In this document: piece after piece, positions 12,389-22,024 of the stretch | How the letters are laid out: each line of letters starts with the position of its first letter | Numbering within the stretch: the stretch's first letter is position 1 | Assembly: GCF_963678635.1 (NCBI RefSeq) | Contig: NC_087066.1 | Location: 35,715,152-35,779,151, forward strand | Reading direction: 5' to 3' | DNA from: Symsagittifera roscoffensis | Lineage: Eukaryota > Xenacoelomorpha > Acoela > Convolutidae | Length of the DNA stretch: 64,000 nucleotides | The notes under the pieces: model-generated | What the model saw: only the letters and a program-made list of their open reading frames with translations | The model's database searches: none | Told to the model about the DNA's origin: nothing | Made by a program: the position numbers and the translations under genes

Positions 12389-12912
12389 CGAGAAAGTCAA
12401 AAAATATGTCGAGCAGTTGAAACATAATATCCATTTTTGGTCTAGAAAGTCGAAACATATGTCGAGCACAGTCGAAACATATGTCGAGCACAGTCGAAAT
12501 ACCCAAATTTGATCAATAAAGTCAAAACATATGTCGAGCGCAGTCAAAGCCTATCCGTTTTTGGTCAAGAAACTCAAAATATAGGCCGAAAAAGTCGAAG
12601 CATAGGTCGAGAAAGTCAAAAGATAGGTCGAGCACAGTCGAAACATAGGTTGAGCACAGTTGAAACATAGGTCGAGCACAGTCGAAACATAGGTTGAGCA
12701 CAGTTGAAACATAGGTCGAGCACAGTTGAAACATAGGTTGAGCACAGTCGAAACATAGCTCGAGCACAGTCGAAACTTAGGTCGAGCACAACTGAAACCT
12801 AGGTCGAGCACAGTCGAAAATTAGGTCGAGCACAGACGAAACATAGGTCGAGCACAGTCGAAACATAGGCATCTTGGGTCGAGTCGCTCGAAACATATCG
12901 AGCCTGGGTCGA
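12389..12912. repeat. 22-bp minisatellite
   Basis: Tandem units of GTCGAGCACAGTCGAAACATAG, 22 bases long, cleanest at 12600-12870 and degenerate on the flanks, where related words such as GAAAGTCGAAACATATGTCGAG occur. The unit length is not a multiple of 3, so the open minus-strand frames here (FDCARPMFQLCSTYVSTV-like repeats) repeat every 66 bases and are by-products, not a protein gene. Confidence 0.9.
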
Positions 12913-13738
12913 GATGGTTAAAATATACCAAAATTTCGCCGAGTCCATCAATACATAAATCACAAACCTCAACATGGGTAATGGGATGTTTTCAAAAAGG
13001 TGATGTTTAATGTTTTTACTTATTTTTTTTTCGAAATTATCCGCAACTTCTCCGTAGCGATAATTAGTTGGGAGTCTTTAAGACCCTCGACCCGGTTATC
13101 AGTTTTTATCAATTAATCATGATTCGAATCTCAATAAAACGTTCCCGAGTGCATCATGCAATGAAGACCAGTAATCTTACAGTAATAATTGTTTACTAGT
13201 AAATCGAAAATATTTAAGAGCTTTTGATGGCTAGTGAGCATTTATTTACCGTCCTAAAAGAATATCAAAGGTGAAATCTTTCGAAAAAAATGGCTTTCAG
13301 AGTCCTCACTTTCATTCAGAGTTAAGAGGTCTTTTTTTGTGAGCTCCTGTTTTCACAGGTTTCATTGTCACTTCTTTCATAGCAACAATTATTAGCAGCG
13401 CAATGAGTTTGATTTGATGGATGTCTGTTAACTGCCAATTTGAAGTCCTCCCATACAATATTGGCAAACTGTTCCATACAGACAAAACTAACCTATCCAC
13501 AAGGGAATTAATTCAAGTAAAAAGAAAAACTCGGAAGAAAAATTTAATTAAAAGAGCATAAATAAAATTTAAGTGGTGTAGAAAGCGATTGTGAAAATGC
13601 ATGAAGTTGTTATTAAATAAGTCAAATTGGCAGCTTAAACAAATTTCAACTCAGTCTGTTGAAAATTGTTTCATTGTTTAATTAATGCTTCTTCTTCGAG
13701 TGGACTCTGATGAACCTGATTCTTAGTTATGAATAAAA
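12913..13738. other. Intergenic, downstream of the SLC8 gene
   Basis: AT-rich. It presumably contains the 3' UTR of the minus-strand exchanger gene just beyond 13739. No coding or RNA signal was recognised. Confidence 0.4.
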
Positions 13739-14638
13739 TTAGAACCCCTCGATTACGCAATAGGCCACAAGAGCACAAAGAATGACGTACAGGACCCAGA
13801 GTCCGACCAGAACAACACTAGTGATCGTTTTGGCCAGTCGAGGTCCTCCCAACTCAGCTCCGATTGGCGTGTAGTATCTCCTGAACATCAGAATGGCAAT
13901 ACACAGTAAGGCTAAGATGCAGAAGGTAGTGACTGAGAACCCTAGGTTGCCTGGATCCACTGCGAAACCACCCGGAGTACCCTTGACCGCATGGTATATG
14001 GCGGCCATACTCCACGCAATGCCGATTCCCAGGAACACGTTGACGGCGTTAGAGCCTGTGACATTGCCGACTGACGCGTCGGCATTTTGATCTCCGACAG
14101 CGGCAGTTTTGGAGGCAAAAGTGTCGGGCACACTGGTTCCGAGTGCCACGAATGATATAGCCGTCACAGTATCTTTAAGACCGACAGTGCATCCAAAATG
14201 GCTGGCTAAATCTCCAATCAGGGCAGTGAGTAGCCCGATACCCACAATGCTGAATACGAAACAAGCCCACCCACCCATCAAATCGGTGGGGGGAATGAAG
14301 GCAAACAGGAGTTTCCATGGCACAGTTAGGAAGTGCATGGCGTAGTCGAAGCAGCCGGGTTGTTTTCCACCACCTTCTTCACCATCCTCTCCTTCACCGC
14401 CATCGCCACCATCATCATCGTCATCGTCCCCAGCCGAGACAGTGAGTGCGTCTTTGAACTGCTCTTTCCAAGAATGGGTCCCCAGGAGTCCCCCCATATT
14501 GGTGTTGTTCACCAGTCGGTCCACTGCTCCTTTGAACTCCTGGCTCTCGACTATATTGATCTGGCACTTGGACACTATGCCCAGCTTGGGTCTGCCCGCC
14601 AGTGCGATCACTTGGTTGTCGCTCATTTTCTCCTCGTC
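13739..14638 (-). CDS. SLC8A-like: SLC8 exon 6: second membrane bundle, alpha-2
   Basis: Encodes the last 299 residues: DEEKMSDNQVIALAGRPKLG (end of CBD2/linker), EEFKG-like and SWKEQFKDALTVSAG segments, an unusually long acidic-glycine insert (GDDDDDDGGDGGEGEDGEEG), then CFDYAMHFLTVPWKLLFAF and the alpha-2 repeat VALGTSVPDTFASKTAA with GNVTGSNAVNVFLGIGIAW. It ends AYCVIEGF-stop, close to the typical C-terminus. The acceptor is GATTAG before GACGAGGAG. Confidence 0.95.
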   Translation of the reverse strand, partial: DEEKMSDNQVIALAGRPKLGIVSKCQINIVESQEFKGAVDRLVNNTNMGGLLGTHSWKEQFKDALTVSAGDDDDDDGGDGGEGEDGEEGGGKQPGCFDYAMHFLTVPWKLLFAFIPPTDLMGGWACFVFSIVGIGLLTALIGDLASHFGCTVGLKDTVTAISFVALGTSVPDTFASKTAAVGDQNADASVGNVTGSNAVNVFLGIGIAWSMAAIYHAVKGTPGGFAVDPGNLGFSVTTFCILALLCIAILMFRRYYTPIGAELGGPRLAKTITSVVLVGLWVLYVILCALVAYCVIEGF

Positions 14639-17600
14639 CTAATCAGAGATGTTATTTTACAAGATAAAAAGAAGGCGCTGTTATCCGGGACGCAGCGGTG
14701 CACCAGCGAGTTTTGCTAGAAGACTGCAACCTGCCAACATTATTTTTTTTAAATGCTTGTGAGACACAGCTTTCTTTCTAAATACAGGGGCGGATCTAGG
14801 ATTTTTTCGAGGGGGGGGGCGGATTTTCAAAAAATTTTCGAAAATTTTGATGACCTTTTTTTTAGCTCGACCAAATTGATTTTCGAGCTCTTCTAAAGCA
14901 CTAAAAGGTCCCTGTTTTGGCCAAGTTTTCTGCGCCGCAGGCAAATTTTTGAAAAAACAGGTCAAAAAAGCCGTTTTTAGGCACTTTTTGAAAAATTTTG
15001 ACAAAAAAATCGCATTTTTTTTGGCGCGCGCTCCCCCTCAAAGTTAGTATATATTGGCGCCGAGTACATACTCAAAACAAGAAGAAAAAAAGGAGTAACT
15101 GTTGCTAGATGTCATGAAGTGATTTTTTCGCATGCTATCCTACTTGCTTCCGTTTGCAAACTAATTGTTTTTTTAAATTAATGAATTGTAAATAAAAACG
15201 TACCAGTGAGAAGTCTTCATCGTAGATGGCCCTGCCACTGCTGTCCACTGCAGCCACTTTTTTGGGGTGTCCAATTTCGAGGAAGAAGTGTTCATGCTTC
15301 TCATAGTCCTCGTCGTCTATGATCTTCACACTGATGTATTTGAAAGTCTCGTCATTCTTGAACTCCAGGTCTCCAAATGAGTCTAGGTAGTCCACTCCCC
15401 CTCCCTTGGAGGTGCCACTGATAGTCATGTAAGGCACGTGCACATTACCCCTTGCTCCTAATAAAATTCATCTCAGTTGTATTCTGGGCTTTTGTTCTCA
15501 ATAGGAGAGCTAAATCTTATTTTTGAAGCATCAAATTTGAGCAGCCAATTTGGCTCCGCTCCGAATAGTGTTACTCGATGAGTCCCGAAATTGGTTAGCG
15601 GAGGAGCTCCCTCTTCGCACGATTAAGTTTTTTTAAAACTCATAACAACTTCAAAACTTCATTTTGCATTATATATGCAATTGAAAATAGTAATAATAGT
15701 GTATCGTCGTATCTCGCATAAAAATTTGAAATCTTTGATTGTTGTGTTTTACCTGAGCTCCTGCAGACTTTGATTTTTGCCTCGCCGCAGTTCTCGCTGA
15801 CAGTGAAATCCTCGTGCTCGAATGCGAACACGCCACAGTGGTCATCATCCAGAATGGTGACCAGGCACTCCAGCTCCGCCGCTCCATCCCCCTCCTCCCC
15901 CAAGATGCACCCGATGGAACTGTCGGACTCCACCTTCTGAGTTGGGTTCTGAGACACAACGAGAGTCACACTCAAAAAGACACAAAAAAAATCTGGCTAT
16001 GAAAGATAAGTCCAGAAAAATAATTTGATGACCAGAGTTGATATCACCCAATGCTCAATTTGCTTTTGTTCTTAATTCGTTTTTCGAAGCAAGGATAGAA
16101 AATTTGCGCTCGTTTTTTAGTAGCTAATATTGATCGGAACTTATACACCATCTGCAAAGAATTGACCACCTCAGCTCAATTTTCAAGAATGTTTGTATTA
16201 TTTGTTATTTTCCGTCATTTTTCGTGAAGTTATGGGGGTTGCCAGCTATGGGCAACGAAGCCAATGTGGCCTAATTTGGGCTATATTCAACGCTCAATAT
16301 ATTTCATGCTATTAACGCGCAATCTGTGATTTAATTGGGCTCACAAATCTATTTAAAATTATTGAAAATACTGTTGAAAACTTCATCAATTTCGAAAAAT
16401 CAAAAAATATTTTGTAGATGTCAAAGAGCAACAGGAACATTCAGGGCCTCGCGCTGATACAAGCATCTTTTAAAACTTTGATCCGATAATAAATGCCTTG
16501 AGCCTAAAACCAGTTTGGACACTCTCCTGGAGTAATGCAACTCGATACAGCGCTACTTGATGATTTAGACCAAAAGCGGTTGACTTAACAGCTGTCATCA
16601 TATTGACCGGACACCGTTTTTGATGTGCCGATTTAATGAAGGTGATTTTGAAAAATGATCAGATTTGAGCAAGATAATTTTCAAAATTAGCATTCATTGT
16701 CATTTTTCAAGCACAATGCAGTGTATGGTTTGAGTTGCTTGCCATGCTTACTTTGGTGTTTCGGATGTTGAATATCTTGAGTTTGAAGTGTTCGTCCTCC
16801 TCGAACTCATCATCATCTACTATGTGCAGAGTGACTGTGGCCACTTTCTCCCCCGGGGCGAACCTCAGTGACCCCTGGGCGAAGTGGAAGTCTGCACCCT
16901 TCATTGCAGTTCCTGTACAAATGGAAGTGTTGACCGTCTCAAGTAGGATATTGAATTAAAATAAGGAGCAGAGTTAAAATTAAATTAGGTAAACTATAGG
17001 TTTACCGAAATTTATTCTTATAACCTTATAACCTTAAAATTTTTCGATGGTGAGTGCGCCGAAAACCTGAACAATTCCACCTCAACCATCATTATCAAGT
17101 TACATCCACTTCTGATTTTATTATGCTAGATATTAATGGAATAGGAATTGAGCGAACGAACCGTCGACTGTTTCGAAATCCACAATGGTGTAGTAGTCCA
17201 GGTCCTCACCCACCCTGACAATGTCCACTTCGAATGAGCCCACATTCTCCATCACGGTGTACTCTGAGGGGTCGAAGAACACACGAGCCCTCCGGTCAAT
17301 CTCGACGTGGGAGTCCAATCCGTGCACCTTCTTCTCTATGTTTCGTTTGATAGCATTGCCTGAAAAAATATACAGAGACTGAGACAAAAATAAATTGTTG
17401 AATTGAGTTGAATACCATTCATAATTGATGAAAAAGACCAACTTGGAGCCGTTTATGATGAGCCATTCCTTAAAAACTTTTTCTTTTTTACTAGGTTAAG
17501 GATAGTTGCCCCATTCTCAGGCCATGCAAGCGTAACTTTTCGAAAGCGGCAATTCGCTTTTTCCATATAAGTGTCAATTCGCACCAAGTGATAATACGGA

Positions 17601-19085
17601 CCAGGCGAGAGCTCGTTACAGTAAATTCTCGCGCACTATTCCTCTTGTGACAAATGTAAGCGCAGCGGAGCTCGCGGTCAATACTTTCCAAAGCCTTGTT
17701 ACGAATTGTCACTTCACTCTTTAAAAATTGTCGCTTTGTCTAGAACCGCTCAAGCGACGAGCACAGCTCATGGTTAACCTGGAACCACCGACCTTTCGAC
17801 TGCGACCATAGTCTTTAAGCAATCCACCATATTTGCTAACTTCACCACCAAACGATTAGCCAAAAATGACAGATAAAAACAGATCAGATAAAAAAATCAT
17901 GAAAAAAACATTGCTCAGAGACTTTCACGAGGAAATGAATTGTTAATCTTTACCTTTTTGTTATATTAGTTCGAACAATAATTTTTAAAATAGTGGAAAC
18001 AGCTAACCGGCCCCGGTCATCTTTCTGGTTGCCATTATTCTGTAGTAGGCTCTGCTTTTATGCTGGCTCTGTACCACTTCGTAGGCTGCCAATTGTTCCA
18101 GTTTCTCTTCAGGCATGTCGGGGTTCTTGGTCCTTAACTCGTGCAGTTTTTTCATGAATTCTCGCTTCTGGCCGGCGTTCGGGTCCAAGTCATCGTCGAG
18201 AGTTGTATGACTCCCTAAGTGGTGATTCGAATAATTCGGCGATTTTTCCGATTGCATTTCCAGATCTGCTTTTTTATTATAAGCTGATTTGGCGATGTAT
18301 CTCTTCTCAAGAAATTTCATGAAGAAAATCTTCCTGTCTGTGATGTAAGCCAAGAATACTAGAATAGGGAAGAACGCAAAGGTCAGCAAGGACTCCCAGA
18401 CGTCTACTCTTCCCACTGAAGAGACAGAGATGATGAAGTATAGCCAGAGGTATGCCAGAATACTCCAGGAGGCTGTCACAACAAATACCCGCAAATGTTC
18501 TATTTTTCGAACCTCGTCATCAGGTATAACGTAAACGCAGATAGCAATAATGCAGAATAAATTGAAGGCCGCTGATCCCACTATAGTTCCCGGACCCAAG
18601 TCTCCTGCGTTGAAGTCCTTGGCTAGGATCTCAACGATTGACAGCAGGATCTCAGGAGCCGAGGAACCAAGTGCCATTAAGGTTAAATTTGAAACTGTTT
18701 CGTTCCATATACGGACAGTGACTACAGTCTCTTCGCCATTTGGGCGCCTGATTGTGATTTCTCGTTCCTGTGATGTAATCATTTCAATAGCCGACATGAA
18801 TCTGTCTGCAACGATTGAGACTCCGAGGAAGAGGTAGCTAAGGACTAGGAAATATACAATTCCACGGGCTATTTTTTCGACCAAATTCACCTTTAGGGGT
18901 TTCCAAAGAGGTACGATTAGACCCTCCTGCTCTGGTCTACATCCCCCCTCGACTGAGCATTTGTTTACTACTTTTGTGATAGCGAGTGTCGAGTTGGACT
19001 GAGTGCTGACTGGGAGAGCTAAGAGAGTGAATGAACAGATAACAAGGGAAGCAACCAGAATCAAGTCTGGTTTCAGTTCCTTCAT
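13739..19085 (-). CDS. SLC8A-like: Na+/Ca2+ exchanger, SLC8/NCX family (complete coding sequence)
   Basis: Plasma-membrane antiporter that exports Ca2+ in exchange for Na+. Six exons on the minus strand: 19085-18008, 17359-17162, 16912-16752, 15948-15753, 15457-15204, 14638-13739. They join in phase to 929 codons (928 residues plus stop), close to the ~930-970 of animal NCX proteins. Order: signal-peptide-like N-terminus, first transmembrane bundle with the alpha-1 repeat (GSSAPE at residues 140-145), a basic-aromatic XIP-like stretch (~250-272), large cytosolic loop with two Calx-beta domains, then the second bundle with alpha-2 (GTSVPD near 796-801). All donors are GT and all acceptors AG. 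The first ATG at 19085 is followed at once by a hydrophobic leader, supporting this start. Family assignment is very secure; which vertebrate paralogue it matches best is not decidable here. Confidence 0.96.
14786..15045. repeat. Repeat with CAGGGGCGGATC end, in SLC8 intron 5
   Basis: Starts ACAGGGGCGGATCTAGGATT, then a G-run, then AAAATTTTCGAAAATTTTGA, and ends near TTTGGCGCGCGCTCCCCCTC. The CAGGGGCGGATC terminus resembles ends of nonautonomous hAT-type elements in other invertebrates (recollection, not tested). A related piece with GGCGCGCGCTTCCCCCTC lies at 29090-29230 and a short one near 22120. Confidence 0.5.
15204..15457 (-). CDS. SLC8A-like: SLC8 exon 5: Calx-beta domain 2
   Basis: Reads ARGNVHVPYMTISGTSKGGG, then ISVKIIDDEDYEKHEHFFLE. 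In vertebrate NCX1 this region is encoded by mutually exclusive exons; the acidic IDDEDYEKH sequence matches the Ca2+-binding exon-A type. I saw no second, exon-B-like version in the flanking introns. Phase 1 in, phase 0 out, donor GTACGT. Confidence 0.92.
15753..15948 (-). CDS. SLC8A-like: SLC8 exon 4: end of CBD1, start of CBD2
   Basis: Contains CLVTILDDDHCGVFAFEHED, the CBD1-CBD2 linker with the three aspartates that bind Ca2+, then FTVSENCGEAKIKVCRSSG, the first CBD2 strands. A second AG 12 bases further in would keep the frame, so a 4-residue splice variant is possible. Confidence 0.9.
16050..16470 (-). repeat. Diverged copy of the ~520-bp repeat in SLC8 intron 3
   Basis: On the minus strand it contains CTTGTATCAG..CGAGGCCCTGAATGTTCC at its 5' end, a broken TTAACGCGCAAT.. 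palindrome region and CCCCATAACTTCACGAAAAATGAC, in the same order as copies A-D but with many differences. It is an old insertion, which shows the family has been active over a long time. Confidence 0.6.
16752..16912 (-). CDS. SLC8A-like: SLC8 exon 3: Calx-beta domain 1, middle
   Basis: Residues GADFHFAQGSLRFAPGEKV then IVDDDEFEEDEHFKLKIFN. The acidic DDDEFEEDE run is the hallmark Ca2+-coordinating segment of CBD1. The donor is GTAAGC and the exon ends in phase 0. Confidence 0.93.
17162..17359 (-). CDS. SLC8A-like: SLC8 exon 2: start of Calx-beta domain 1
   Basis: Begins GNAIKRNIEKKVHGLDSH and continues RVFFDPSEYTVMENVGSFEV, the opening strands of CBD1 with the conserved glutamate of the first Ca2+ site. 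Bounded by a TTTTTTCAG acceptor and a GTTCGT donor, phase 1 at both ends. Confidence 0.93.
17755..17840 (-). repeat. Weak tRNA-like sequence in SLC8 intron 1
   Basis: The minus strand has TATGGTGGATTGCTTAAAGA (A-box-like) and, about 30 bases later, GTCGGTGGTTCCAGGTT (B-box-like). No acceptor stem is evident. At best a decayed SINE head. Confidence 0.25.
18008..19085 (-). CDS. SLC8A-like: SLC8 exon 1: signal peptide, first membrane bundle, alpha-1
   Basis: Encodes residues 1-359. A leader of about 28 residues is hydrophobic, followed by an N-glycosylation sequon NST at 31-33 and a Cys-containing extracellular segment. The alpha-1 repeat has GSSAPEILLS and GTIVGSAAFN, the ion-binding hairpin of the family. 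After the fifth predicted helix comes DRKIFFMKFLEKRYIAKSAY, in the place of the autoinhibitory XIP region, here with fewer arginines than in mammals. The exon ends in phase 1 at a GTTAGC donor. Confidence 0.95.
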
Positions 19086-20689
19086 TGCTGCTGGACGAAG
19101 TGGAACACACTTAGTTCTATAATCTAAACAGAAAATGAAATTCGGTTTTTAAACTTTTTTTTCTGGTGAGGTGAGACTACTCGAACATAAAGCTCCTAAA
19201 TGAAATGAACACTCTTCAGCTACCAAAACTTCATGAAATAACTTCATCCACAAACCAAATAAAATTTTCTAAACTTTTAGATTGAAGGTATGACAATTGA
19301 TGAGGTGAAATAACTGGTGCAAATACTGGAGCGAAGTCATTTACGCCCGAGTTCAAATAGTTGAAGATCGATGAGCAATTTAAATTATATTGACCGAGAA
19401 CTCAATTAGGACAATGGGGTGGCTGGCTATCAAAGTTATTTGCTGTAAGCGAAATATGTTAAGTTTACTTTCTAACTATGGGCCGATCTTCAATGAATTT
19501 TGAATGAATACGTCACAGATAACTCAAATTTTAATCATTTTAATATTCATTGAGACAATAATTTTAATGGCAATAAAGTTTGCAGAAAAAAAATTGGTTG
19601 CTGTGCAAAGAGACCAATATACTTTGAACACTTTGGGAACATTCAGCAAATTTTGGAATCTAGGACGCGGACTTAATTGAAAAACGGGTTCGTAGCATTA
19701 GCGTTTTTAATGAGCGCTGTCGATATAACAGTCAGACCACTTACTGTTGGACACTATGCAGCGCGGAGGAGCATTGAATTCAGGAGTAGAGATACAGTTG
19801 TCTACTAACACCGTACAGATTTGATTGATGGATAATGGAAGATAATTGAAGTACTTGGTTCTATTTGCAGCAGAAATACGTTTAAAATATTTCAGTATTT
19901 AACAGTCGAGGAAATGCGCATCAATTTTTACGCTTTTTGAATGTTCATTACAGGAGTGGCGAAAATACAGGAGTGACGGATGTCAGTTTTCGACTCCTTG
20001 AGTCAAAAGATATCCGTTTTTGATATTTTGAGTCGTCAAACCATGTCCGCTTATGACCGAAACGCATTCCACAATTCAGAGTATTGCTCGTGTAATATGT
20101 ATTGCTTTTTAATAATCCCAAAATGGTTAATTGACAACTTTCAAAAGTGGATTTTCAAATTATAGAGAAAATCGAACGATGAAAATTTTTAATCAATCAG
20201 AATACTCCACAACTGCAAAAAAAAATTTTGCTGAACCTTTGTATAAAACAACAAAACAAAATTAACAAAATTTATACTATCTTCCTGAGAATTGAATTAA
20301 TACTATCTTCCAGTGAACTGGGTCATGGCGCGCTTCGCGCCCACTATTGCATAGCAATCTCATACTCATATCGTGTCTCAGGAATTGCATGCATTAATCG
20401 AATCGCATTATACGTTTACTTTATGGTCAGCGATTGTTGATTTCAATCTCTTCGGTTTATTGAGCTTCAGAGATTTCTTTAAGATCTTTGAATATTCATT
20501 TTTGGTGGTTTTTTTTTCATTTTCAATCATTTGGTGCGTATTTCGTGTGGGAAACCAAAGTTTTTGAAATCCTTAGAATTACAAATAAAATCTGCAGGTG
20601 ATTTTTTCAGTTTTCAGTTTGTGACATCAATATAAATCAGATGATATAAAAATAAAAATTATGTCAAAAACTTCAAAATGTAGAAATCT
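19086..20689. promoter_or_regulatory. Region upstream of the SLC8 start; no defined promoter element
   Basis: The 5' UTR and promoter of the exchanger should lie here unless a distant leader exon exists. I see no convincing TATA or initiator that I can place relative to the ATG. The sequence is AT-rich with no other gene. A perfect small hairpin GGCGCGCTTCGCGCC occurs near 20328. Confidence 0.3.
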
Positions 20690-21005
20690 AACAAAACTGC
20701 TTGTATCAGGGCCAAGCCGTGAATATTCCGACTAGTTTTTAATATCCATGGTGTAATATACAATTAAATGATCGATGAAATAAAAAAAAATCAAATAATC
20801 TTTTTGATGTTTTTGTTTAAATGATCGCTATGTAAAGTAAAAAAAGATAAATTTAGCATATAGTGAAGTATTGAATAATTCAATATATGTCACTCAACCC
20901 AGTCCGATCATTATTTATGGTACCTTTTTTTTCTTGGTAAACAAAAGCAAAAAAAAACTCAACCGAATACAAAATTCTTCCCCATTTTCAATGGTCGGAA
21001 CATAA
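20690..21005 (+). repeat. Shortened, diverged copy of the ~520-bp repeat
   Basis: Starts ACTGCTTGTATCAGGGCCAA, then GTGAATATTCCGACTAG, and ends AATGGTCGGAACATAA, matching both termini. The middle, including the GCGCG palindrome, is lost or unrecognisable. It helps define the element ends. Confidence 0.6.
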
Positions 21006-21107
21006 ATAACTGAGAAAAGCTTTATAACGTTAGTAACCCTTAGTAAACAATATTGTACTTTACGATTGATTACAAAATGCGAATGATTCTATACAAGTTT
21101 CAATGCG

Positions 21108-22024
21108 CAACCCGGGTTGACCAAAAATGCTAGTCATACACTTTCCATACAATTCCATACGTACAGAAATTGCATGAAAGGTCTATGATTAGTATTTTTT
21201 TATATATGGAAATTGTATGACTTCATTTTTCCGTAAACCAAAAATATTGATTTTTTACATTTTAATTTCTCAAAATTTTTTGGTTGTGTTCGTAACCGAA
21301 CACAAATGACATAAACCTTGGTTACTCAAGCTTAGTAGCCAAAGGTTTGGCCGTCTCGCATTAACAATGCTTTGGAAACAGCCTGCAAAGTCTTAATTCT
21401 GTCTCACGCAATTAATATAACGAAAGTATCAAAGTTTTAAATTTTGGCAAAAATTTTCAAAGATGATTATTTCTAAAATTTGAATTTTCAAATTACCAGA
21501 CATTGATCAAGGCATACAAAAACATGCCATACAAAAAAGAGGAGTCTTGAGCATTTTTGAAAAATGTTATCAAGAGAAAAGAAAAAAAAAATCCAATATG
21601 AGTATATCCAGGACTACGTTATACACACAAAAAAAAATTAAATTTTCGTACTCAAAAATGTTTGTTTGAGTACGAAAATCGTTTTGCGGTTAAGAAAAAC
21701 ACAAAAAATGTTTGGGGGCAATTTCAAAAATACTTTTGGTGTATCTTACTAAATAAAAAAGAAAAACTTTTTGTCAAAAAAATGCTTGTCATACAATTTC
21801 CATATATGAAATTGTATGATTAGCATTTTTTTTGACAAAAAGTTTTTCTTTTTTATTTAGTAAGATACACCAAAATTTATGCCAAAACAAGAAAAAAGTT
21901 CTTCGAAAATTCGATGACACCATTTTAGCGAAATGTATGAAACTTGTATGATTAGTATTTTTTCATAGACTTAGTTTATGGAATTGTATGATTAGCATTT
22001 TTGGTCTATGGAGGTCAACCCGGG
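21108..22024. repeat. Nested foldback element with CCCGGGTTGACC ends
   Basis: The outer ends are inverted: AACCCGGGTTGACC at ~21110 and GGTCAACCCGGGAA at ~22012, each followed inward by ACCAAAAATGCTA.TCATAC. Inside, 21734-21875 forms a second, near-perfect hairpin with arms of about 70 bases (TTTTGGTGTATCTTACTAAA against TTTAGTAAGATACACCAAAA). Words of the form AATGCTAGTCATACAATTTCC recur at least five times in both orientations. No ORF. Looks like a MITE-like palindromic element with internal duplications. Confidence 0.75.

Noticed and set aside
12522-12811. Two overlapping minus-strand open frames of over 80 codons (Cys-rich, repetitive)
   Set aside because: They follow exactly from the 22-bp minisatellite; the 22-residue period and changing frame show no selection for protein.
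13893-14719. Several plus-strand open frames across 13893-14719
   Set aside because: They are antisense shadows of SLC8 exon 6, which is confirmed by strong family motifs.
20328-20342. GGCGCGCTTCGCGCC hairpin as a terminator
   Set aside because: A bacterial-type terminator has no meaning in this eukaryotic context, and no transcript end is implied here.
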